Assembly: GCA_038232055.1 (NCBI GenBank)
Contig: JBBSIN010000002.1
Coordinates: 1 to 64,000, forward strand
Direction of reading: 5' to 3'
Origin: JBBSIN01 sp038232055
Lineage (GTDB): Bacteria; Actinomycetota; Actinomycetes; JADGOV01
DNA: 64,000 nucleotides
Part shown: piece after piece, positions 9,049-16,705 of the stretch
How positions within the stretch are numbered: position 1 is the first letter of the stretch
Layout: every line of letters starts with the position of its first letter
The notes under the pieces: generated by a model
The model's input: the letters and a program-made list of their open reading frames with translations, nothing else
The model's database searches: none
What the model was told of the DNA's origin: nothing
Translations under genes and position numbers: made by a program

Positions 9049-9892
9049 CGGAGCCTCCCTCGCCGTCGGTCTCCGGCGCACCGAGATAGGCCTCGATGAC
9101 GGCCGGGTTGCGCTGGACCTCCTGCGGGGTGCCACCCGCGATGACCTGACCGAAGTTGAGGACCACGAGGCGGCTGGCGATCGACATGACCAGCCGCATG
9201 TCGTGCTCGATGAGCAGCACGGACAGCCCCAGCTCGACGTTGACCCGGCGGATCAGCCGCTCCAGGTCGAGCTTCTCCGAGGGGTTCGTCCCGGCCGCCG
9301 GCTCGTCGAGGAGGAGGAGTTCGGGCCCGGTCGCTATCGCCCGGGCCATCTCCAGCCGGCGCTGCTCGCCGTACGCCAGGCTGGCGGCCAGGTCGTTGGC
9401 CCGGCCGCGGAGCCCCACGAACTCGAGCAGGCCGAACGCCCGCTCGTCGCTCTCCCGCTCCTCCCGGCGAGCCCGGGGCAGTCCCAGCATCGCGCCGATG
9501 GGGCCGGTCCGCTGTCGCGACTCGAAGCCGATCTTGACGTTCTCCACTGCCGTGAGCGCGTTGAACAGCCGGATGTTCTGGAAGGTGCGCGCGACGCCCA
9601 GCTGGTTGACCTTGAACGGCTTCCGACCGGAGAGAGACACCGCCTTGCCCTTGCTGGGGTGGAAGGTGATGCGCCCTTCCTGCGGAACGTAGACGCCGCT
9701 GAGGCAGTTGAACAGCGAGGTCTTCCCGGCGCCGTTTGGACCGATGACGGCGAGGATCTCGCCGCGCTGGTGCGCGAGGCTGACGCCGGAGAGGCTGGTG
9801 ACGCCGCCGAACCGCAGCGTGACGTCGTCGACCGAGACGACCGGGTCGTTTCGCGCGGCCGCCGGCTGCAGAGTCTCGACGGCGGTGCTCAT
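9032..9892 (-). CDS. livG: Branched-chain amino acid ABC transporter ATP-binding protein LivG
   Basis: The protein has 286 residues starting at the ATG at 9892. Walker A is VIGPNGAGKTSLFNCLSG. The family's helical insert follows (GVARTFQNIRLFNALTAVEN), then signature LAYGEQRRLEMARA and Walker B LLLLDEPAAGTNPSE. The LIEHDMRLVMSIA stretch holds the switch histidine. It forms the ATPase dimer with LivF. Its start overlaps the livM stop by 4 bases, showing translational coupling. Confidence 0.96.
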   Translation of the reverse strand: MSTAVETLQPAAARNDPVVSVDDVTLRFGGVTSLSGVSLAHQRGEILAVIGPNGAGKTSLFNCLSGVYVPQEGRITFHPSKGKAVSLSGRKPFKVNQLGVARTFQNIRLFNALTAVENVKIGFESRQRTGPIGAMLGLPRARREERESDERAFGLLEFVGLRGRANDLAASLAYGEQRRLEMARAIATGPELLLLDEPAAGTNPSEKLDLERLIRRVNVELGLSVLLIEHDMRLVMSIASRLVVLNFGQVIAGGTPQEVQRNPAVIEAYLGAPETDGEGGSDAARA

Positions 9893-11271
9893 CGGGCCGC
9901 ACCCCCGGCCGGGCCGCCCATCGCGTCGGCGCCACCGATGCCGCCCTCGGCCAACTCGAGCTCGCGCGCCCGCCGCCGCGAGGGGATCATGCCCTGTGGC
10001 CGGAAGATCATCATGACGACGAGCAGCGCTCCGAAGTAGATGAACCGGTCCTGCGGCGGGACGTAGTCGCGCAGGATGTTGGGCAGCCAGATCAGCGCGG
10101 CGGCTCCGGCGACGACTCCGGGCAGCGACCCCATGCCGCCGAAGATGACGTAGCACAGCACCAGGATCGAGTTGAGCAGCGGGAAGTTCTCCGGCGAGAT
10201 GAACTGGATCTGGCTGGCGAAGATGACTCCGGCGAGCCCCGACGTCGACGCGCCGATCGCGAAGGCGAGCAACTTGAAGCGCACGGTCGGCACACCGCTC
10301 GCCGCCGCGGCCACCTCGTCCTCACGGATCGCCGTCCAGGCGCGCCCCACCCGGGAGTCCTCGAGCCGGCGGAAGAGGAACAGCAGGACGAGGATGAAGC
10401 CGAGCAGCAGCCAGTAGTACTCGCGTTGGCTCAACGTCCAGGTGTAGCCGAAGCCCCCGATGTGAAACGAGGGGTGCGGGATGCCGAAGGCGCCCCGTGG
10501 CCCGTTCGTGAAGTTCTTGTGGATGATCGGCACGTTGTCGCTGTTGACGAGGACGATTCTGACGATCTCTCCGAAGCCCAGTGTGACGATCGCCAGGTAG
10601 TCGCCGCGCAGCCGCAGGGTCGGCGCGCCCAGGATCACGCCAGCCATGAAGCAGACGAAGATGGCGATCGGCAGCACCTCGAACGGCGTCAGGTGAATCG
10701 GTGGGTGGATCGGCAGCGGCGAGATCTGGCCGGGAACGGTCTTCGGGTAGCCGGTGAAGAAGGCCGTTGTGTAGGCGCCGATCGCGAAGAACGCGATGTA
10801 GCCGAGGTCGAGCAGGCCGGCGAACCCGACGACGACGTTGAGCCCGATGGCGAGTACGACGTAGATGCCGATCTGCTGGGAGAGCACCGTCACCCAGAAG
10901 TTCGACACGATCAGCGGCAGCACGATCGCGAGGACGAGCAGCGCGAGGTAGACGCCGTAGCGGGTCGCGCTCATGCCGAAGAACCGCTTCCGTACGGCGG
11001 TCGCCGGGGCCAGCGACGTGCGCAGCCGCGCGCCGTAGCGCGACGAGCCCTCGATCAGCGCGAACAGCGCGAGCCCCAGCACGACGAAGACGAGGATCCG
11101 GGGGCGGAGCAGCGAGTGGGTCACCGCGAAGGCCGGATCGGCTGAGCTGCCCGTGGCACCGGTCATCAGGGCGAGGACGGCGGCGGCGAACAGGCAGGCG
11201 CCGAGGCGTCGGAGGGACTCGTTCTCGCGCCACGCCGCACGGGATACGCGCTCCTCGGTCTGGGCGGTCAT
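9889..11271 (-). CDS. livM: Branched-chain amino acid ABC transporter permease LivM
   Basis: The protein has 460 residues, longer than the usual 300-350 because of an extra N-terminal stretch with two hydrophobic segments before the family core begins at YGVYLALLVLAIVLPLIV. The core carries GLNVVVGFAGLLDLGYIAFF and the EAA-like loop AIREDEVAAAASGV, which contacts the ATPase. The C-terminus ends in a charged tail (RRRARELELAEG). It overlaps livH by 4 bases and livG by 4 bases. Confidence 0.95.
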   Translation of the reverse strand: MTAQTEERVSRAAWRENESLRRLGACLFAAAVLALMTGATGSSADPAFAVTHSLLRPRILVFVVLGLALFALIEGSSRYGARLRTSLAPATAVRKRFFGMSATRYGVYLALLVLAIVLPLIVSNFWVTVLSQQIGIYVVLAIGLNVVVGFAGLLDLGYIAFFAIGAYTTAFFTGYPKTVPGQISPLPIHPPIHLTPFEVLPIAIFVCFMAGVILGAPTLRLRGDYLAIVTLGFGEIVRIVLVNSDNVPIIHKNFTNGPRGAFGIPHPSFHIGGFGYTWTLSQREYYWLLLGFILVLLFLFRRLEDSRVGRAWTAIREDEVAAAASGVPTVRFKLLAFAIGASTSGLAGVIFASQIQFISPENFPLLNSILVLCYVIFGGMGSLPGVVAGAAALIWLPNILRDYVPPQDRFIYFGALLVVMMIFRPQGMIPSRRRARELELAEGGIGGADAMGGPAGGAAR

Positions 11272-12194
11272 GCCGACCGTCCCAGCCGTTCGCCGAGCAG
11301 ACCGGTCGGCCGGAACATGAGCACGAGCACCAGGATGAGGAACGCGATGACGTCGCGCCAGGCCGACTCCACGCAGGCGACGCCGAGGTTCTCGACGATG
11401 CCGAGGAGGAGCCCACCGAGCATCGCGCCGCGGATGTTGCCGATCCCGCCGAGGACGGCGGCGGTGAACGCCTTCACCCCGGGAATGAAGCCCATGTTGT
11501 ATTGCACATTGAAGGCGAGCCCGAAGAGGAAGCCGGCCGCACCGCCGAGCAGACCACCGACGACGAAGGTCTGCGAGATGACCCGGTTGATGTCGACGCC
11601 CATGAGGCTCGCCGTGTCGGCATCCTGGGCGACCGCTCGGATGCCCTGCCCCAGCTTCGTCTTCGCGACCAGTCGGTCGAGCAGGACCAGCATGATGAGG
11701 GCGGCGATGGCGATGACGATGTACGTCGTAAGCACCCGGGCGCCGAACACGGTGAACACGGTGCCGTTGGTGTAAAGATTGGGCACCGGGATCGCCAGCC
11801 GCCCGAACTGCTTGCCGGCGAGGTTGAGCAGGAACAGCGAGGCCCCGATGGCGCTGATGAGAAAGGCCAGCCGCGGTGCGTTGCGCCGGCGGAGTGGGCG
11901 GTAGGCGACCCGCTCGAGGAGGAACGCGACCACGCCGCCGGCGAGCGCACCCATCACGGTGCCGGCCAGGACGAGCAGCACGGACTGGATGCCGTGCGGT
12001 GTCGTGGACCCGACCAGGAACTGCACGAGGAACAGGCCGGCGAAACCGCCGCTCATGAACACCTCGCTGTGGGCGAAGTTGATGAGCTGGAGAACGCCGT
12101 AGACCAGGGTGTAGCCAAGCGCGATGAGCGCGTACAGGAACCCGTCAGCCAGCCCCGAGATGGCCAGGTTCCAGAAGTTGTTCGTGAAGCACAT
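11268..12194 (-). CDS. livH: Branched-chain amino acid ABC transporter permease LivH
   Basis: The protein has 308 residues. It opens with GLADGFLYALIALGYTLVYG and INFAHSEVFMSGGFAG, the conserved LivH N-terminal motif. The cytoplasmic loop AVAQDADTASLMGVD is the ATPase contact, and the end reads LMFRPTGLLGE. It forms the membrane channel together with LivM. A strong hairpin lies in the 88-base gap between it and livK, so it may be transcribed less than the binding protein. Confidence 0.95.
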   Translation of the reverse strand: MCFTNNFWNLAISGLADGFLYALIALGYTLVYGVLQLINFAHSEVFMSGGFAGLFLVQFLVGSTTPHGIQSVLLVLAGTVMGALAGGVVAFLLERVAYRPLRRRNAPRLAFLISAIGASLFLLNLAGKQFGRLAIPVPNLYTNGTVFTVFGARVLTTYIVIAIAALIMLVLLDRLVAKTKLGQGIRAVAQDADTASLMGVDINRVISQTFVVGGLLGGAAGFLFGLAFNVQYNMGFIPGVKAFTAAVLGGIGNIRGAMLGGLLLGIVENLGVACVESAWRDVIAFLILVLVLMFRPTGLLGERLGRSA

Positions 12195-12233
12195 GGGCGT
12201 CCTCGGGGCGCGGCGGGGGCGGCGGACATGCTA

Positions 12234-12268
12234 GACGGTCGGGCACCCTGCCCGGGTGCCCGACCGTC
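12234..12268 (-). terminator. 15-bp perfect hairpin between livK and livH
   Basis: Bases 12234-12248 pair without mismatch with 12254-12268 around a 5-base loop. No T-run follows on the minus strand. It lies directly after the livK stop and before the livH start. It is probably an attenuating or mRNA-protecting structure that keeps binding-protein transcript more abundant than the permease/ATPase transcript. Confidence 0.75.
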
Positions 12269-12282
12269 GATGTTGGGAGAAA

Positions 12283-13467
12283 CTACTTGACGAGGTCGGC
12301 CGTGGTGCCGAGTACCTCGATCTTGCCGCCCTTCACCTGGTAGATGAAGACGATCTTGCCCTCCACCTCACCGGTGGGCAGGAACTTCACCTGCTTGGTG
12401 ATGCCCGGGAAGTCGATCGCCTTCACTGCGTCGTTGACCTTGGCGCGGGTCAGGTCCTTGCCGACCGACTTCATCGCCGCGATGACGGCGTTGGCGGAGT
12501 CGTAGGCCTCCGGCGAGTAGGTGCCGGGGTCGACGTTGTACGCCGCCTTGTACGCCTTGGCGAAGTCCGCGGCCTTCGGGTCGACGGTGGCGTCGGCACA
12601 GGGGCAGGAGAACAGCGTGCCCTCCGCCTTGTCGGCGCCGGCCTGAATCACGTACTGCTGGTCCTTGTCGCCGTCACCACCCATCAGCTTGCCGGAGTAA
12701 CCGGCCGCCTTCAGCGCCTTGGTGAACAGCGCGAACTCGGCGAAGTAGCCGCTGTAGTAGACGGTATCCGGGCTGGCGCCGGTAACCTTTTGCGCGATGG
12801 CCGAGTAGTCCTTGGTGGGCGCGATGCCCTCGTGGACCACGGTCACGCCGGCGTTCTTCAGTGCGGGCTCCAGGATGCCGGACAGGCCGGCGCCGTACTC
12901 GCTCTTGTCGTCGACCGAGTAGACCTTCTTGGCCTGCAGGACCTTGGCGATGTAGCCGGCGGCCTCGGTGCCCTGTGCGCTGTCCGGCGGGACGATGCGG
13001 TAAAAGGTCTTGAAGCCCAAGCTGGTCAGCTGGTCGTTGGTAGCCGACGGGCTCACCGAGGCCATGGTCGCCTGGCTGAACAACGGCTCGCTGGCCTTTG
13101 TCGCGCCCGAGAATGCCGGGCCCACGACGGCCATGACCTGCGAGTCGCCGATGAGCTTTGTTGCGGCCGGCGGGCCTCCGTCGGGCGTGCCCTGGTCGTC
13201 GGAGTTGGTGTAGACCAGCGTGAACGGCAGGTCACCCTTGTCGTTCGCCTGCTTCACAGCGAGCTTCGCCGCGTTGTCCATGTTGATGCCCAGTTGGGCG
13301 TTGTCTCCCGACAGCGGACCCTGGTAGGCGAGCTTGAACGTCGGCTTGCCGCCACCGCTACCGCTTCCGCTTCCGCTGTTGTCGTTGCTACTCCCGCCAC
13401 AAGCGGCAAGCGCGAGCGCTCCGACCGCAAGCGGTCCGACGAGCCGCAGTACGCGACGATTGATCAC
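12283..13467 (-). CDS. livK: Branched-chain amino acid ABC transporter substrate-binding lipoprotein
   Basis: The protein has 394 residues. The GTG at 13467 follows AAGGATGCC, which sets the start. A signal peptide ends in the lipobox LAAC with the lipidated cysteine at residue 23. A Ser/Gly linker leads into the Peripla_BP_6 domain: KLAYQGPLSGDNAQLG, VVGPAFSGATKASEPLFS, YYSGYFAEFALF. It captures leucine/isoleucine/valine or a related amino acid at the outer face of the membrane. It is the first gene of the liv cluster; the 146 bases upstream should hold the promoter. Confidence 0.95.
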   Translation of the reverse strand: MINRRVLRLVGPLAVGALALAACGGSSNDNSGSGSGSGGGKPTFKLAYQGPLSGDNAQLGINMDNAAKLAVKQANDKGDLPFTLVYTNSDDQGTPDGGPPAATKLIGDSQVMAVVGPAFSGATKASEPLFSQATMASVSPSATNDQLTSLGFKTFYRIVPPDSAQGTEAAGYIAKVLQAKKVYSVDDKSEYGAGLSGILEPALKNAGVTVVHEGIAPTKDYSAIAQKVTGASPDTVYYSGYFAEFALFTKALKAAGYSGKLMGGDGDKDQQYVIQAGADKAEGTLFSCPCADATVDPKAADFAKAYKAAYNVDPGTYSPEAYDSANAVIAAMKSVGKDLTRAKVNDAVKAIDFPGITKQVKFLPTGEVEGKIVFIYQVKGGKIEVLGTTADLVK

Positions 13468-13613
13468 GGCATCCTTCCCCAGTGCGACAACAGGTTGGCC
13501 CCTTGGGCCGACCACCGCAGGCACCTGCGGCGACAGAAACGCTAGCGCAGGTGCCTCCCCTGTCGCGCGCGCCGCGCGGCGCTGTGACCGTTCCGTGATG
13601 TGACCCCGCCGAG

Positions 13614-14727
13614 TCAGGTGGGCGCGAGGACCGTCACCCGACCGCTACCGAGCGCCCGGGTGGCGACCGCGCCATCGCTGAGCCGCCAGGCCAGCAGCGC
13701 TCGCTGACCGCCGGACCGGAGTGCGGCCGCCACCACGCGCTCGCTATCGGACCACGCCACGACCTCCGGTCTTACCCCTGCCGGCAGGCGCAGGACGCGG
13801 AGGTCGGGCTCAGCGAGCGACACGGACAGCAGCACCGGGGCCGGTCCGGCGCCGGATGCCACCACGAGACGGCCGGCCAGGGCCAGTCGCGGATCGCCCA
13901 CGCCGGTACCGCCTGCCCCGACGGCACCCTGGACCGACCACAACGTCGGCGAGTCGAGGATCGCCACGATGTGCCGGTGTCCGCTTCGCTGCTGCTCGTC
14001 GTACAGCCGGCAGTAGTGCGGGCAACCCCCGCCGAGCCAGGAGACGTGGTTGCGGACAACGGCCAGCAGCCGGCCGGCCGCGGTGATGTGGCGCACCACC
14101 CGTCCGGTCCGCCGGTCGACCACATCCACCGGCCCCGCCCCCCCCGGTCGGCGCGGTGACGAAGCCGCCGGTCACCTCTCCACGAAGCCGGCCGAGGGGG
14201 GCGCGTAACGAGACGGCAGGACCGCGAACCCCGGCAGGCGAGTACGGCGTACCGCGGGTTCCGCGAGGCGTCCTGCGCAGTAGCCAGACCCCGCCATCCG
14301 CTGCCGGCACGACAGCGTCGGCACCCGCCAACCGCCGCAGCGTCCCACCGGACCCGACGGCGTACGCGGCTGATTTGCCGCCGGCAGTGCGAACGAGCAG
14401 GACGGCACCTCGTTCGCCTAGGACGGTCGCCGTCACCGCGACCCGTCGGGGAAGCCCGCCGACCTCGGCCGGTCCCGAGGGTCCGGGCGGAAGGTCAACC
14501 CGCACCAGCGAGTTCCCGCCCACCAGCATGCTGACCGACACGGGAGCCGCTCGCTGGTGCCTCCCGTTGTGCGTCGGCGACGCCGGAGAGGGGTCGGGCA
14601 GCGAGCGCAACGCGGCGAGCACGCTGACCGCGACGAGGCCCCCGGCGATCACCGCGAGCCGCACCCGGGAAAGGGCGGCCGGACCCGAGCGGAGAAGCTC
14701 GGGTTCGGCCGGCACGACACCCAGCAT
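13614..14727 (-). pseudogene. Membrane-anchored or secreted WD/beta-propeller-like protein, frameshifted at a G8 run
   Basis: From the ATG at 14727 the first frame encodes a single hydrophobic segment (VIAGGLVAVSVLAAL) and then short beta-rich phrases such as GERGAVLLVRTAGG and ADGGVWLLRRTPRG. At 14138-14145 there is a run of eight G on the coding strand. The first frame turns to Arg/Pro-rich nonsense after it, while sensible text continues one base over as VDVVDRRTGRVVRHITAAG to a stop at 13614. Seven G would restore one protein of about 370 residues. I recognise no named family; the repeats resemble a propeller. It may be a true frameshift, a phase-variable tract or a sequencing error. Confidence 0.6.
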
Positions 14728-14852
14728 GCGCGGTCCCGGTCGCCCGGTCAGCCAGCCGTGATCCGGCGTACGTGCGGCGGCCGCCCGCGACGCTGCGTAG
14801 GCTGTCGACCCGGCGGCCGAATCTAGACAGCTCAGCTGTAGCCACGGCACCC

Positions 14853-14926
14853 GCCCCGGTACTCCAACTGGCAGAGAGCATCGGCTCAAACCCGATGAGG
14901 TGTCGGTTCGAATCCGACCCGGGGCA
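14853..14926 (+). tRNA. tRNA with CAA anticodon (tRNA-Leu-like, short variable loop)
   Basis: The 74 bases fold as a complete cloverleaf. The 7-bp acceptor is 14853-14859 with 14919-14925, discriminator A14926. The D stem CTC/GAG has a GG-containing loop. The anticodon stem ATCGG/CCGAT carries the loop CTCAAAC, which puts CAA at 14887-14889. The T arm GTCGG TTCGAAT CCGAC is perfect. CAA reads the leucine codon UUG. However, the variable region is only 5 bases (14897-14901), whereas bacterial leucine tRNAs normally have a long variable arm. CCA is not encoded. Confidence 0.7.
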
Positions 14927-15002
14927 CTCGCACCGTAGCCGTCCGTATGCAGTAGCCGTCCGTGTGTGCAGAGCGCAGCCGCCGGCCAGTACCGTCCGAC
15001 CT

Positions 15003-16658
15003 GTGCGCCTGGCCCTGCGAGTTTTCGGCCGCGTTGCCCGCAATGGCGCACTTGGCCGAGTCGTCACGGCGTACGCCCTGTTCATCCTGACCGAGTACGC
15101 CGTGTGGATCGCGATGCTGGTCTACGCGTATGGCAATGGTGGTGCCACTACCGCAGGCCTGGTCGCGCTGGCCCAGCTGCTGCCGGCGGCGGCCATCGCT
15201 CCGTTCGCCTCCACGGTGTCCGACCGGCGCTCGCCGGTTCGGCTGCTCGTCGGCGGTTACGTCCTCCAGGCGGTCGGCACGGCGGCGGCCGCGGTGGCGA
15301 TCTTCCTGGACGCCGCTCCCTACCTCGCCTACCTGGGCGCGGTGCTGGCGGCGGCCGCGGTGTCCACCACTCGGCCGGCACAGGCCGCCCTGGTGCCGTC
15401 GCTGACTCGCGACGTCGAGGAGCTGACCGCCGCCAACGTGCTCCTCGGCTGGCTGGAGAGCCTGGGCATCGTGTTCGCCGGTGTGGGGACCGGGCTCATC
15501 CTGGCGCGAGGCAGCGTGGAGTACGTGTTCGCCGCCGCCGCGGTCCTGCTGGCCGGCGCCGGCTGGCTCGTGGTTGCCCTCCCCACACGGACGGCGGCCG
15601 GAGGCACCGCTACGGCGGGTGCGCTCCGCCACGTCGGCAGCGGGATCGCAGTGGTGCTCCGCAGCCGGCGAACCCGGCTACTGGTGGGGCTGCTCGGGGC
15701 GGAGTACGTCGTCGTCGGAGCGCTGGACCTGCTCTTCGTCGTGATGGCCATCGACGTCCTGGGTCTCGGGCCGGCGTGGACGGGCTATTTCAACACTGCC
15801 TACGGCGTCGGTGGGGTCTTCCTCGGCAGCCTCGCGGTTCTACTCGTCGGGCGCAGGCTCGGCCCGGTGATCGTGCTGACGGCGGTCCTCCTCGGTGTCG
15901 CGCTGGGCGCGACGGCGTTCGCCTCCGGCTCGGTCGCCGTGGTCGGGTTGCTGACCCTGGTGGGCGGTGGCCGGGCCCTGTTCGATGTGGCGACCCGCTC
16001 CTTGCTGCAGCGAGCAGTGCCGGCCGACATGGTGGCCCGGATCTTTGGGCTGGCGGAGGGACTCGCCATGGGTGGGCTTGCCGTGGGGTCGCTGCTGGCC
16101 CCTGCCCTGGTCGCCATGGGCGGGGGACGGTTCGCCCTGGCGGGTGTCGCGGCGGTCCTCCCGCTGGTGGTGGTGTTCCGTGGCCGGCTGCTCCTGCGCC
16201 TCGACCAGCATGCGCAGGTTCCCATCGTGGAGATCTCCCTGCTCCGATCGCTGCCCCTTTTCCACGATCTGCCTGCCCCGGCGCTCGAGGGTGTCGCCCG
16301 CGCGCTGGAGCGAGTCGACTACGCGTCGGGCACTGTGATGATCAAGGAGGGCGACGATGGCGACCGCTACTACGCCATCGCCGATGGACATGTCGAGATC
16401 CGTCAACAGGGGCTCGGCATAGCGGTGCTCGGGCGCGGCCATGGGATGGGAGAGATCGCCCTTCTGCAGGGCGGGCGGCGTACCGCCACTGCGGTCGCGA
16501 CGTCACCCGTGACGGCGTACGCGCTGGACCGGGAATCCTTTCTCGTCGCGGTCAACGGACATGCGCCAACGAGGCAAACGGCCACGGCGATCGCCTACAC
16601 ACTGCAGGAACGGGACGAGCGACGTGCTGCCGGGCACGACGTGCCAGACCCCGAGTAA
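15003..16658 (+). CDS. MFS transporter with C-terminal cyclic-nucleotide-binding domain
   Basis: The protein has 551 residues from a GTG at 15003. Residues 1 to about 400 are a 12-helix MFS permease of the MFS_3/enterobactin-exporter type (AYALFILTEYAVWIAMLVYA; PFASTVSDRRSPVRLL, the loop 2-3 motif). Residues from about 412 (LLRSLPLFHDLP) to 540 form a cNMP-binding domain with MIKEGDDGDRYYAIADG and a normal phosphate-binding cassette, GEIALLQGGRRTATA. This suggests a transporter whose activity responds to cAMP or cGMP. It is followed 47 bases later by a decarboxylase that also has a cNMP domain. Confidence 0.9.
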   Translation: MRLALRVFGRVARNGALGRVVTAYALFILTEYAVWIAMLVYAYGNGGATTAGLVALAQLLPAAAIAPFASTVSDRRSPVRLLVGGYVLQAVGTAAAAVAIFLDAAPYLAYLGAVLAAAAVSTTRPAQAALVPSLTRDVEELTAANVLLGWLESLGIVFAGVGTGLILARGSVEYVFAAAAVLLAGAGWLVVALPTRTAAGGTATAGALRHVGSGIAVVLRSRRTRLLVGLLGAEYVVVGALDLLFVVMAIDVLGLGPAWTGYFNTAYGVGGVFLGSLAVLLVGRRLGPVIVLTAVLLGVALGATAFASGSVAVVGLLTLVGGGRALFDVATRSLLQRAVPADMVARIFGLAEGLAMGGLAVGSLLAPALVAMGGGRFALAGVAAVLPLVVVFRGRLLLRLDQHAQVPIVEISLLRSLPLFHDLPAPALEGVARALERVDYASGTVMIKEGDDGDRYYAIADGHVEIRQQGLGIAVLGRGHGMGEIALLQGGRRTATAVATSPVTAYALDRESFLVAVNGHAPTRQTATAIAYTLQERDERRAAGHDVPDPE

Positions 16659-16705
16659 ATCGCTACGTTGCTCTCGACCAGCTTGCCCGAACGGTTGGGT
16701 GGACG

